Shown: one piece after another, positions 31,932 through 42,265 of the stretch
Position numbering within the stretch: the first letter of the stretch is position 1
Layout of the letters: each line of letters begins with the position of its first letter
From: Ascarosepion bandense
Lineage: Eukaryota > Mollusca > Cephalopoda > Sepiida > Sepiidae
Reading direction: 5' to 3'
DNA: 64,000 nucleotides
NCBI GenBank assembly: GCA_037127315.1
Contig: JBBBDQ010000350.1
Location: forward strand, 5,181,001-5,245,000
Program-made: the position numbers and the translations under genes
Notes under the pieces: generated by a model
The model's database searches: none
What the model was told of the DNA's origin: nothing
Seen by the model: only the letters and a program-made list of their open reading frames with translations

Positions 31932-32330
31932 AGCATATGCTGTTAAATATAAGAGGCAATGAATGTCTAATATGTTTAATTATGAGCCGTTCTAAACGAT
32001 TGCCGTTGCCTAGCGGAGTTTTATGTCAACACAAAATAAAATCGTCGCTGATGGTGGATGTTATTGTGTTACCGTCTTAATAACCTCTCTGAAGATGGCT
32101 CATGTGAGCCGAAAGCTTAGAACCAAATTAATAAAAATTATCCAAATGTTGGAGAATTTTTGTCTTTATTTTCAACTGAAATTAAAACCAAAATAGACCT
32201 TTAGAACGGCTTATGATTAAATATAATAGACATTCATTGTCTCTTATATTTAACAGTATATGTTTAGAAAATTATTTGCTGCCTCGAAGTTTTCTAATTT
32301 TGGTGAAAAAATACATCTTATATCCCACAA
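31930..32330 (+). mobile_element. PLE 5' region with hammerhead-like motif
   Basis: CTGAAGATGGCTCATGTGAG + CCGAAAGCTTAG at 32091-32122 (core CTGANGA, stem GGCTC/GAGCC, GAAA). Downstream the plus strand encodes KLRTKLIKIIQMLENFCLYF and, after breaks, LSLIFNS.CLENYLLPR, the start of PLE proteins in this window. 31935-32000 and 32205-32270 (AACGGCTCAT..., TTAAATATAAGAG) are inverted to each other. A reverse copy is at 52640-52990. Confidence 0.6.
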
Positions 32331-32875
32331 TATTAGTCACAGTTAAATGTTTGTAAATGCTTAAATACCTGGAATTAAGTACAGCACATCATTGTGTCTC
32401 TATATTGACACGAGACTAGAAACATTGTCAGTTTCCATGGGACAGTGAAAAGTTATAATTTTGAATATCCTTCCTGCTCGTACAATTGTGTTGTACTTTC
32501 CCCAGCAACGGAAAGATTTTTTAAATTTCTTTTTCAGTCCCGGTTTCCTCTCATTTCCGGCCTCTTATTATGCATTTGTTGCTTGCTGTGGTTGGAGGGG
32601 GGTGTAAACGATATTTTGCCGGGCAGTTTTGATCTTGCCTTTATCATTAAATCGTTCCTTCTCGATGGCAACCATCGGAGTTTAACGCACGCAAAACATT
32701 TTATGTGTTTATTTTATTTTATTTTTTTACTTTTACTTTGCGGTATAAATATTCCTTGAGAAGATAATAAAATTAATTTCTGAATTATTTGTCATGAACT
32801 GACTTGGAACTATTTATTCTTAGTTTATAGTCAGCTTCTCTTTGTTCTTTCATTATTTTCTTGTATTTTGTTATT
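32331..32875. other. Unannotated stretch
   Basis: A 104-codon plus frame (32445-32759) is hydrophobic at both ends but matches nothing I know; two AATAAA signals follow near 32767. Not called as a gene. Confidence 0.35.
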
Positions 32876-33141
32876 AGTCTTACTAATTAACCCATACATG
32901 GGGGAAATAGGTGAGTTTATACTTTTCTCAAGTGTATTTGCGCTTAAATAAATATAAGAAAAACAAATGGAATTAGAACTCGACTCTCCGATTTGAAATT
33001 TCGAGCCGTTACCCATTGCACCACCTGTATATCCAAGCTTACAGTAGCTGGCATTCTCCAGTCGGTCACCCATCAAGGTATTGAACAGTATTGATATTGC
33101 TTAACTTTGATGATCGGTGTTTCAACGTGAATGGCTGTAAA
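32876..33141 (-). mobile_element. Composite SINE: 5S rRNA head plus tRNA-like body, copy 1
   Basis: Read on the minus strand: a 5S rRNA-derived head (33141-33037), a short linker GGATATACAG, then a tRNA-like part with GGTGCAATGGGTAACGGCTC and GAGTTCTAATTCC and the first half of the family 1 body (GAGAAAAGTATAAACTCACC, CATGTATGGGTTAATTAG). It stops near 32876 without the hairpin and tail of family 1. The same order occurs at 34910-35150. Confidence 0.75.
33037..33141 (-). pseudogene. 5S rRNA-derived sequence
   Basis: GTTTACAGCCAT, CACGTTGAAACACC, AAAGTTAAGCAATAT, CCTTGATGGGTGACCG and ACTGTAAGCTT occur in 5S order with a gap of about 14 bases after CACC. The A-box and C-box parts of the 5S internal promoter are kept with substitutions. 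Length and changes rule out a working 5S gene. Confidence 0.8.
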
Positions 33142-33312
33142 CCTTCGAAAGAGGAAGAGAGAGAAAGGGGGCAACTTATTTCTTCTGCTATATTTCCACC
33201 AGTGATATATTTGAAACTCTATCTTCCTATTAAATTGATAAAAATGAATATTTCTGCTAGAATTTCAGTCGACCGATTATGAGATTCAGATAAAATGTCG
33301 AAATTGATCAGT

Positions 33313-33338
33313 TTGTGTGTGTGTGTGTGTGTGTGTGT
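33313..33338. repeat. (GT)n microsatellite
   Basis: GT run; a (TTTTG)n run follows at 33536-33562. Nothing recognised between the two. Confidence 0.9.
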
Positions 33339-33574
33339 TTTTCCTGCTTTGTTGCAACCAAATATAAAATTGGCTTAAATATCGATCGAACGAGAAGCGA
33401 AATTACTAAGTTGTCATTTGACATTCTCATATTAAATATTTCTATCAACTTTCACACGGTTCAAAATCGTCCTACTCAAGTTCTCGTATAGTTGCTTATA
33501 TATTTAACTGGCGCATTGTTCGTTTGGTTGTATTTTTTGTTTTGTTTTGTTTTGTTTTGTTTGTTTATTTATTT

Positions 33575-34082
33575 ATCTAAACTTATATATATATGGAACT
33601 TTGTCTGTGTGTGTCTCTGTGTGTGTGTGTCCGTTACCGATAGACTCTGAAACGGCTGAACCGATTTTCTTGAAAATTTACACAGTTGTACTATAAGCGT
33701 CTGCGAGTGTTCTTAGCTAGGTTTGTGTCGAGGTACCCTCGATAAATATCGAAAATCGATAATCCAAAAAATCCGGTTATAGAAGAGGTGGTCTGATTTG
33801 AATCAAATTTGATACACTCATAGACAAAGGCATAAGAAACAATATTCAGAAGTTTCAAGGTTGCAGTTCTTACAATAGTGCAGAAAATTTGATATCGATA
33901 CCAGGAAATCAAAATTTGACTTACTTCTATTCATTTTTCTTTCAGTCTACGGTTTCGCTTTAACTGGAAACAACTATTCTTTTTAGTTTTTCGTGCCAAT
34001 GTCCAAAGAGTCTGAGCTCCAGAAGCATGGATTAGTTTTAAAGCTTCCATTACATCCGAGCAATGCCGGGCTATACTGCTAG
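33575..34082 (+). mobile_element. Helitron-like non-autonomous element, copy 1
   Basis: Starts ATGGAACTTTGTCTGTGTGT, has GGCTGAACCGATTTTCTTGA and GTCGAGGTACCCTCGATAAA, and ends CCGAGCAATGCCGGGCTATA + CTGCTAG followed by T. A GC-rich hairpin just before a CTAG end with T after it is the Helitron 3' pattern. The copy at 43887-44575 ends in the same bases. No Rep/helicase. The 5' TC end is obscured by TA repeats. Confidence 0.65.
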
Positions 34083-34104
34083 TTTATTTATATTTTAATT
34101 TGTT

Positions 34105-34777
34105 TAGCGGTCATCAGCAAAAAGAGCAGCCAAAAATGCCAAATACAGGTGGGGGATACTAAAATCAAACAGGTACAATATTTAAATATCTGGGAAGTCT
34201 TCTAACCGAAGACGGAAAGTGCGACACAGAGATCCGAAGGCGAATTGGCATGGCAAAGGACGCGTTCCAGAAGTTGAGTAGAGTATTAAGAAACAGGAAA
34301 TTTTCACTAGAAACAAAGATAAAAGTACTGCATTGCTATGTGATGTCAGTTCTTCAATATGGCAGTGAATGCTGGACAATATCATCAAATATGAAGGGAA
34401 AACTTGAAGCAGCTGAAGTGTGGTTCTACAGAAAAATGCTGCGAATATCGTGGATCGAGCATGTGAGCAATGATGAGGTTTTGGAAAGAATGGAAACTAA
34501 AAGGAAATTAATACAGAGCATCAGAAAACGACAGTTAACGTTCCTGGGACATGAAAGGAGGAAGGAGGGCTTGGAGAACCTGATACTAACAGGGCAGATA
34601 GAGGGGAAAATAGACAGAGGAAAGCAGCGAATAACATATTTGAAGAGCCTGAGCAGGTGGATGACAGAACGGGGGTTGCGTGGTGTTACAGGAGAAAGTG
34701 TGATAAGAGCCACCAGGAATAGGGAGAAGTGGAGGGCCATGATCGCCTACGTCTTGAAAGGATAAGGGACATAGAAG

Positions 34778-34808
<31 letters not shown>
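34105..34808 (+). pseudogene. RTE-like LINE 3' fragment with (GAA)n tail
   Basis: Best-kept C-terminal region of the family: a 171-codon open frame (34250-34765) with AKDAFQKLSRVLRNRKFSLE, HCYVMSVLQYGSECWTISSN, MLRISWIEHVSNDEVLERME, LTGQIEGKIDRGKQRITYLK and RGLRGVTGESVIRATRNREK. Ends (GAA)11 at 34771-34808, the 3' tail of this LINE. Upstream stops near 34105, so strongly 5'-truncated. Confidence 0.8.
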
Positions 34809-34810
<2 letters not shown>

Positions 34811-34909
34811 ATCAAATACTTGAAGGACATTTAATACCGAAATCTGAATATTTTGTAAATAATTTTATTTTATTTTTGTAAATATTAATGATTTAGTGAC
34901 GCAAATTCT

Positions 34910-35150
34910 ACTATTCAATTCATTGCTAGGACTCGGGTAGAAGGGGTGGATTCCTTTTTTTCTCAAGAGTACTTGCACGCAAGTGAATATAACGAACCCA
35001 ACCGCAATTGGAATTCAGCTAAAAATCCCGAGCCATTGGATATTAAACCACCCACACATTTAAACTTACAGGACCAGGTATTGCTGTAGCGGCAACCAGA
35101 CTCGACGTTGCTTAACTTCGGCGATCGTACGGGAACCTGTATTTTAAAGG
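34910..35150 (-). mobile_element. Composite 5S/tRNA SINE, copy 2
   Basis: Minus strand: 5S-derived GATCGCCGAAGTTAAGCAAC + GTCGAGTCTGGTT, a scrambled gap replacing the C-box, then AATACCTGGTCCTGTAAGTT; next GGTTTAATATCCAATGGCTC and AATTCCAATTG of the tRNA-like part, then GTACTCTTGAGAAA. Stops at about the same body position as copy 1. The family 1 SINE at 35284 starts 130 bp further on in the opposite sense. Confidence 0.7.
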
Positions 35151-35283
35151 GACCCGGTCTTAATCACTCACTGGTACAGTAATTGATATTTTAATGCTAA
35201 ATTATCACAGTCTGTTGCTACCTATGTTCACTTATGTGGGCGTAATAACTTCGGATATTCAGTTTTTGGTAGCTGGTTTTTGT

Positions 35284-35587
35284 GGTCTGCATTGTGGTGT
35301 AATGGATATCTGCCCAGAAAAAGAAATCGGAGAGCCACGTTCGAATTCCAGTTGCTTTCATTTACGCGCAAATACCCTTGAGAAAGGTATTAATCCTTCC
35401 CTTTTTCTTATAGCTATAGTTTAAATAACAGAAAAGAAAGTGATCTATAACCCTGGTTGGTAACCAGTCTACCGCAGAAAGTAATGGTAGTCTAATGCGG
35501 GAGAAATCATCTGCGCAGTTAGTAATGTTTTAAAAGAGACATGATCGTCCAAGCATGTATCATGTATGGAACTTAACTAACTGAATG
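35284..35587 (+). mobile_element. SINE family 1 (plus)
   Basis: Full length; A-box GGTGTAATGGATATC, B-box CGTTCGAATTCC, hairpin left arm mutated (ATGTTTTAAAAGAGACATGA). Confidence 0.85.
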
Positions 35588-35767
35588 GGCGCTTTTATGT
35601 TATATGCTATATTATATTTCTCTGTGGATAAATGTGTGCGTCTACGTGGGTGTATAAGTTCTTTAGGATTTTCTCTCTTGATTTGTCACTATATTTCATT
35701 CTATTTCCTTTTATTTCGCTCTATGACTATATGTGTGTGTTTTGATCTGACTTTTCTCTTTATGAAA

Positions 35768-35844
35768 TTCTTCTCTTTCTTTCTTTCTCTCGCTTTCTCT
35801 CTTTCTCTCTCTCTTTCTCTCTATTTGTGAATTTTTGTGTGCAC

Positions 35845-35889
<45 letters not shown>
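35768..35889. repeat. (CT)n/(TTTC)n then (TA)n
   Basis: CT-rich run 35768-35822; TA run 35851-35889. Confidence 0.9.
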
Positions 35890-35891
<2 letters not shown>

Positions 35892-35990
35892 GATAATAAT
35901 CCACGTATACTGTCTTAATATGTATAAGAAAAACTACTAAAAAGTTGTAAGTTAGAAATGTATTTTTTTGACAGTAATTTTTATTCCTAT

Positions 35991-35993
<3 letters not shown>

Positions 35994-36047
<54 letters not shown>
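35994..36047. repeat. (TA)n microsatellite
   Basis: 54 bp of TA. The flanks (TTTTGACAGTA / TACTGTCAAAATATACATTT at 35968 and 36117) are partly inverted to each other around GATGAAAGGCCGGGGGCGTT at 36057. Confidence 0.9.
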
Positions 36048-36050
<3 letters not shown>

Positions 36051-36157
36051 GTTTCTGATGAAAGGCCGGGGGCGTTTTGAAATATCAAATACATATATAT
36101 AATAGAAATAAATAAATACTGTCAAAATATACATTTTTAACTTACAACATTTTAGTA

Positions 36158-36160
<3 letters not shown>

Positions 36161-36209
<49 letters not shown>

Positions 36210-36410
36210 GTGTATTTTGGCAGCATTTTTTCATTAATGCAGGTTTCATTGAATAATATAGACAAGTTTTGTCTATTAATTTTGTGTAGGATCCGTTCAC
36301 ACCGTCTGATATACTTGATGGTGATGTCGTTGAAAGACAACAAAAAATCACAGTATTTGTTGAATTTTTTATCGGGTCTAAGCTTTCGGCTCACATAATC
36401 CATTATCAAA
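36161..36410 (-). mobile_element. PLE 5' fragment with TA tract
   Basis: Minus strand: a degraded CTGANGA-type hairpin (TTTGATAATGGATTATGTGA + GCCGAAAGC) leading into MDYVSRKLRPDKKFNKYCDF and ILHKINRQNLSILFNETCIN + EKMLPKYT, after which the sequence is (TA)n (36207-36161). Frame open over 82 codons but only because TA repeats read Tyr-Ile. Confidence 0.65.
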
Positions 36411-36489
36411 GAGTAAATATTAACACACAGTAAACATAGAACATTTAAGCTATTAACAATAAAGATAATTGAATTGAAAATATAAGTCC

Positions 36490-36547
36490 ATCCCTACACA
36501 AAATTAATAGACAAAACTTGTCTATATTATTCAATGAAACCTGCATT

Positions 36548-36548
<1 letters not shown>
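36490..36548 (+). mobile_element. PLE N-terminal fragment, inverted to 36230-36300
   Basis: LHKINRQNLSILFNETCI on the plus strand, then straight into (TA)n. Forms an inverted pair with the fragment at 36161-36410. Confidence 0.65.

Positions 36549-36549
<1 letters not shown>

Positions 36550-36638
<89 letters not shown>
36550..36638. repeat. (TA)n(TG)n compound microsatellite
   Basis: TA run to 36593, then TG run to 36638. Confidence 0.95.
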
Positions 36639-36640
<2 letters not shown>

Positions 36641-37696
36641 CCCTCATTGTCTACCTGTCTCTATTTTCCTTTCTCTAAGTGTGTGTGTCTGTCGTGGAGG
36701 ATGCACGCTTTGTTCACTCTTTTTCTGGTCGTGCGTAGAAACCTAATGCTTGTCGTACCTTTTTAGCACATCCTACCTGTGAAGCAATAGCGGTTCGTGT
36801 TATTGAGAAAGTTGATCGGAGATTTGATTATCACGATTTTGTAAAGTTTAATTCCTCGGTGAGCATGTTGCATGAAAGACACACTTTTCACAATGCCCGC
36901 CACACAACAACAGAGCTCCGCCTGTCCGTCTGCCTGTCCGTCTGCCTGTCCGTCTGTCCCCACCTATCTCTGGTTCTTCCTGGCCGTTCTAATAGAAGGA
37001 TGGTTGTTATTGATTCTAGCTAATTTTCCGATGAAGTGCTTCTATTATCGTCTCTGTTAGCATCGGGTCGTTATATTCTCAGCACGATTTATGCAACTGG
37101 CTTAGTCAATAAACTTTTTCTACCAGCAGAAACGTCTCTAAAAGTCCTTTCTGTCTTTTGACCACAGAGTCATTCTAAAATATAAAGAATGAAAAAAATG
37201 TGCTAGTTACTAACTGGAATGTTTATATTTACTAAACCTTACTCTGGCACGATGTCTCCATACTGGGCGACCGTAACAATCATACTAATTATTTTATCAA
37301 TGACGTGCAAGATTAATACAGCGTTTGTTGTTCGACGAAGTTACTAAGACATTTCTTAAGTGCTGCTTAATTTGGCACAAGAAAGGCATGTTTACAAGAA
37401 ATATTACTGACAAGATGTGTTACGTCACTTAGACACATTTTGACTAATCTTTCAAACATCAGAAAAATATTCATGAACGTTCTCAAATTTAAAACCCTTT
37501 TTAAACTAACGACATCGTTGATTTTGTATATTTTTGTATGCAACAAAATAAATACTACATCGCCTTGATAATGACCTTTAGAGGAGGAAAAAGTCGCCTA
37601 AGAATAGTTTGTCTCTTGTCTTTTTAATAATATTTTTTCTTTCAGAAATGAAGCAAGCATTTGTCATGATGAATTTTGACAATGTTATCTCTTTAT
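36639..37696. other. Unannotated stretch with a 12-bp repeat
   Basis: GCCTGTCCGTCT repeats about three and a half times at 36919-36958. No frame recognised; overlapping frames on both strands there come from the repeat. Confidence 0.4.
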
Positions 37697-37962
37697 TCGA
37701 ACTCGAGAAATCAGAGAGCCGAGTTCGAATTCCAGTTGAATTCGTTGCATTCCCTTACTTACCTTGGGAAAGGTATTAATTTGTCTCTTCCCTCAGCTAT
37801 GGCTCAAATAACAGGACAGATTGGATTCTATAGCTTTAGTTGGTAGCCCGTCTACCGCAGCAAGTAATGGCAACCTATTGCGGGAAAATCTTCTGCACTG
37901 TCAGTCATGTCTCTTTTAAGACATGATCTGTATCGCGTATGACACTTTACTGACTGATCTTT
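37697..37962 (+). mobile_element. SINE family 1 (plus), head truncated
   Basis: Starts inside the tRNA-like head at ACTCGAGAAATC, keeps B-box GAGTTCGAATTCC, body and hairpin (CATGTCTCTTTTAAGACATG), tail TTTACTGACTGATC. Confidence 0.85.
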
Positions 37963-38769
37963 TTATTATATTGTCATTACTTTTTATCGCAACGTTTTAC
38001 ATTCTATGTATGATGTTTAAGTAAACAACATCAGCTGGAGAAACAATAGCTTCAAGTGGCATTTGAACCCACGTTCTGTATCACTTATGAAAACCTGTGA
38101 GATATAAACAGTACTTATTCATTGTATTGTCTGTGTTATACAGACAATACTTATTTATTCATTTATCATTCAGCAGACCGAATTCAAATTTAACCATATA
38201 TAAATCTTCCTCGGTTTACTCTACACCAGAGTGATTGTTCATATCTACTAGTAGTAGTAGATGTAATAGTCTTTGAGTGTCCGGATTTCTTAGATGTATA
38301 TCATTCATCGAATATAGAAGGAAGAAATCCTTTATGCAATTAAATGCAAAAGGAGGCAAATACCAAGACTAAGCATAGTCCTTAATACAGAATCACTTCT
38401 GCATGATATAGCCTCTTCCTTGTTTATTGCCAATATTCGGCATCTATAATTGTGCAAGGCCAAAATTAATCCGAAATGTGACCTTTTACGATAAAGAAGA
38501 TTGTTTCATTTTTATCCTCCTTATATTTTAAAGTTCCTTTCATATTTGTTGATACTGTGTATAAAAACCAAGTCGTAAATTAGTGTCAAATTAGAAACCG
38601 AAATTTTACTGGCTCACAGACTATGAAGAATTAACCTTTTACTTTTAAAAATCGTTTCTCTGCCTCAGGAGCAACGAATCAAGAAATACATTTACTCGAT
38701 AAAACACGTATTTATTGAGTGATCAGCCATTAGATTTGAAATTCCAAATTTACCCTGACTTTCAAGACA
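37963..38769. other. Unannotated stretch
   Basis: A 12-bp hairpin GTATTGTCTGTGTTATACAG + ACAATAC at 38131-38158 is the only structure noticed. A B-box-like GGTTCAAATGCC reads on the minus strand near 38070 but no A-box accompanies it. Confidence 0.4.
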
Positions 38770-39360
38770 GTTTATCTTCTTTTCATTTTAATCGTTGTAA
38801 GGCAGTAAAGCCACTAAGACACAATAAATTACAGGATCGTGAAAGAATTAGGAACAGAAACATTAATAATGAGCGGAAGATAAACGAGTAATCAGGAGGA
38901 AAGTAGATATCAATTGACATTGCATTTAAATTTTTGCAGATTAAAGTTGCCTGTAACGCATGGAACCGGAAGGGAGTTCCATGTACAAGAAGTGCGGGAA
39001 AAACTGCTAGCATAGAACTTACATCATGACAGCTCAACTGTAAATTAATTAGATCTCGACTCCAGTCTAGTACTGCACTTAAATAAAAACAAGTCTAGGT
39101 ATCATAGCGAGGAGCCCAATCAAACTATTACCATGAAAGTATTTATAAAACATTGTACAGAGAGGCGGCTTTGCAGTGGTAGGAAAGTAACTGAAGCCAA
39201 GCCGCCAGATCAGGACCAATAATATTGCTGATTCTTCCTTGGATTTTATCAAAGATCTTAAGGATCATATGTGGAAGAAATATTGTAAGGATAGACGAAT
39301 GGTAGACATTATTATGTAAGATAGATTCAGGAGAGAAACATTGTCTCACAGGAAAAATTC
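38770..39360 (-). pseudogene. CR1/Jockey-like LINE 3' end (minus)
   Basis: Minus strand carries CFSPESILH, RISNIIGPDLAAWLQLLSYH and the damaged C-terminal region, then 3' untranslated text ending with the CTTAGTGGCTTTACTGCCTT signal complement at 38797-38818. Frame broken near 39250. Confidence 0.65.
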
Positions 39361-39404
39361 TTAGTTACAATGATATTATTTTAATCAATTTATCCCAAAT
39401 AAGA

Positions 39405-39790
39405 CGATAATGCCACTAAGATGCAAAGGACTGCTGGGAATGAAAGAGAATGAAAATGACTTTAGAAGGAACCGGAAACCCAGTCCTAAACAAGAAGTAA
39501 GTCATAAACATCTACTCTTGTTAGAAAAAAAAACAAAAAAAAAAACAACAACCTGCAGGTGTGTAAACTGGGTGATAGGCGAACCTATCTAATCATATTG
39601 ATGAATTAAAATACTGAATAGAATTTCAACGTTTAGGTGGGGAGTTTAGGAGTATAGATTTGAAGAAGACATCTGAAGGACTCGAAACCTAGTCCTAAAC
39701 AGGAAACAGTGATTAATTTTTAATTCTGTTCAAAACTTCGGAGATGTGTGTGAACCGTACGATAGGTGAACCTATCTACTATTGAATTTA
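39405..39790. repeat. Direct repeat pair with CGAAACC motif
   Basis: AAACCCAGTCCTAAACAAGAA at 39476 and AAACCTAGTCCTAAACAGGAA at 39686, each followed some 60 bp later by GATAGG(C/T)GAACCTATCTA. CATCTGAAGGACTCGAAACC precedes the second. The GATAGGTGAACCTATC part is a short palindrome. The type resembles PLE end motifs. Confidence 0.55.
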
Positions 39791-40055
39791 GATGTTCTTT
39801 ACAACCAACCGCATTCCAATTGGAACTATTTGACGAGTACAATTTTCATTATTCTGTCAAATCCCAAAAGCTTTGTTCCAAAGTGATTTTTGTCCTCAAT
39901 TTGTTTTGAGTTTTCTATTTGTTTCACTCTGTTTTTTTTTAAATTTTTGGTTTTAGGTATTAATAGAAATGAGAAAGAAATATCAATTCCCTCCTGATAA
40001 TGAGAATGATGATAGTAAAAACATCGAACTATTAACATAGTTTATTCATGATAAG

Positions 40056-40369
40056 TGTTGTAGAGGATCAGCCTATCCTACCCCGTAATGGATATGGTCT
40101 AGCCTATAAAAGACTGTGATTAGGAGCATACGTCACTAGACGGAAGCATGCGTCATTAGACGGAAATATACATCACTAGACGGACGCATACGTCATAGGC
40201 GGAGACATTTTCTACTTGATCGTTATTCCTGTTACTATACGTTGATTGTTCTTGTACGTCTATTGGTTTATTGTATTGTTGTACAAAAAATCTCTTCTAA
40301 TCTATCTTCAGTGTTAAGTATTATTCTTACACTATTCTTTTCCCTTTTATTCCTTCCCGGGATATAACA
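40056..40369. mobile_element. Solo LTR, 314 bp
   Basis: Begins TGTTGTAGAGGATCAGCC and ends GGGATATAACA. Flanks ATAAG and ATAGG agree at four of five bases, compatible with a 5-bp target duplication. The family differs from the LTRs at 9813 and 8867 in its body. Confidence 0.65.
40110..40203. promoter_or_regulatory. Four ~19-bp repeats with TACGTCA motifs in the LTR
   Basis: AGCATACGTCACTAGACGGA, AGCATGCGTCATTAGACGGA, AATATACATCACTAGACGGA and CGCATACGTCATAGGCGGA follow each other. Three keep (T/G)CGTCA, close to the CRE/ATF core (TGACGT on the other strand). Direct repeats upstream of the R region are typical of LTR enhancers; function is inferred. Confidence 0.5.
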
Positions 40370-40374
40370 ATAGG

Positions 40375-41826
40375 GAAAGGGATATATATCAATACGAGGT
40401 TGTTAAGTGGTTTAGGCAAATGTAACCGGGTAGGTCAATCTAATACGTAGACGTAATCGTCGTATGCAGTATCCTGGGACGTAGGCGTAGTCAATTGTAT
40501 CTGTAGATCTCTTTCTTTCTCTCTCTCTCTCTCTGTCTCTCCGGACGCCCTTACCCTTCGTCTGTATTTAGGGCTGATACCAGCGAATCACATTCCCGTG
40601 AGGGGGAACAAAGGGATAGACATCTTAATTACCTATTCATTTTATCGAAGCTATCTTTCATTTTATTCCATGGCCAATAGAAACAGCAATACTTAAGCTT
40701 AAAAAAGAATTAGAATAAACGATTGGATTATTATTTTAAAAAATCGCTAAATACAAGTTAAAGAATATATTAAAAAAAAACTTTTACTCTTTACATAAAA
40801 TCGAATGGATAAAAACATACTCTCAATGTTTCAATTCAAATATTAAATTTTAAGATTCTGGAAAATTCAGGTTATTTGTGGGTGGGATATTGCTTTCTGC
40901 ATTCATCGAAGTCAAAGTTTATTTTTGCAAATTCATCATGAATTTAACAATTACGAATTGCGATTAAAGAGTTTTTACAAGTCAAAGTTTTGAGTATATC
41001 AAGAAAACATATCAAGAATAATCTGACTTCTCGTTTAGAGAACAGAACACGTGACTTCTTGTCTGTACTCGAACTGTATTAAACCTCTGACTATCGGCTT
41101 ACTCGAGAAGCCCTACAATCTGACATCGTGAACAGAGCAGGTTAACACCCTTCGTCTCTCGATAACAAAACAACTTACATCTCGCCAATTACCAGATCTG
41201 TCTGAATTGTCTAATTATTCGCCTATAATTTCAGTTGTCTTACATTTCTGGAAACTTAAACTGTTTTGCTTATACGATAATTACCTTAACTTTCTGAGAG
41301 CGCGTGTCTATTTTTTCAGCCGGACCCCAGTCTGCAAACAGAGCTGTGACGGTGTTGCACTATCCCCGAATATCTTGACTGAAAATTTCGAGTTTTCACG
41401 GAACTGAGTATTTTACACAAAGTCTCCACACTGAGCCAAGTTGTGGCTCATGGTTTGTTTTAATGTGGGGAACCAGAACCGGTTCACATACAATTTTATC
41501 CAGATCGCACGTACTATGGATCGGGCACTATGCCTGTTTATTTTTCTAAGCCGAACAACCACTGGGTTTAATTATATTTAAATACTATGTTTTCATTCAA
41601 TGATTGAACATGATTTGATGGCAGATTTAACATGTTCAGGTAGCAATAATCTGCCCTTTTTTCTTTTACCCTACTCTTACTTCCGTTTTTAAACACACAC
41701 GCGAACAAATAAATTCATTTTTCTATAATGTTTTAATTTTGCTGATGAGATGGGTGCTAAATTTACCCAACAAAATGCCCATCAAATTTAAAAAAAAGAA
41801 ATATATATATGAGAGAACCGAGTTCA

Positions 41827-41857
<31 letters not shown>

Positions 41858-42210
41858 TAGAGAAAATTTTCAAAATTCAAAGGTGTTGGATGCACATTTC
41901 GACATGGGATTCCACGTCACGTCAGCGACATTGTTTTGTTCCAAATGTCGAAGGCCATGGGGTAAAGGGGGGAGGGACAAGGTTAACAACGGTCAAGAAT
42001 TGAGAGTTCCCTTAAAGTCAGGGAAGTAGGATTTTTTTAAAGCAAAGCAGAACAGGACAGAGCTGGTAGTGGCGGAGGTTACGGGGTGTAGAGACAAGAG
42101 ATAGACGGGATATCAAATATCAAATGGTAGAGGCTAGTGAATATTAATTAGGATCAGGTTCTTGGAATTTACCTTCCTACTCTTCCACTTCGGATTAAAG
42201 AAAAACAAAA
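40375..42210. other. Unannotated stretch
   Basis: (CT)n at 40509-40540. Frames of 66-96 codons (41207-41407, 41739-42029) lack known domains, and the second partly reads TA repeats. No repeat family recognised apart from short TA runs at 41829-41851. Confidence 0.35.

Positions 42211-42263
<53 letters not shown>
42211..42263. repeat. (GT)n(TA)n microsatellite
   Basis: Short GT run then 42 bp of TA. Confidence 0.9.

Positions 42264-42265
<2 letters not shown>

Noticed and set aside
33037..33141. Functional 5S rRNA gene
   Set aside because: It has a ~14-base gap, many substitutions, and is fused to a SINE body; a second copy with other lesions shows it is a mobile family.
38040..38120. Additional tRNA-derived SINE on the minus strand (GGTTCAAATGCC)
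   Set aside because: A B-box-like match alone, with no A-box or shared body.
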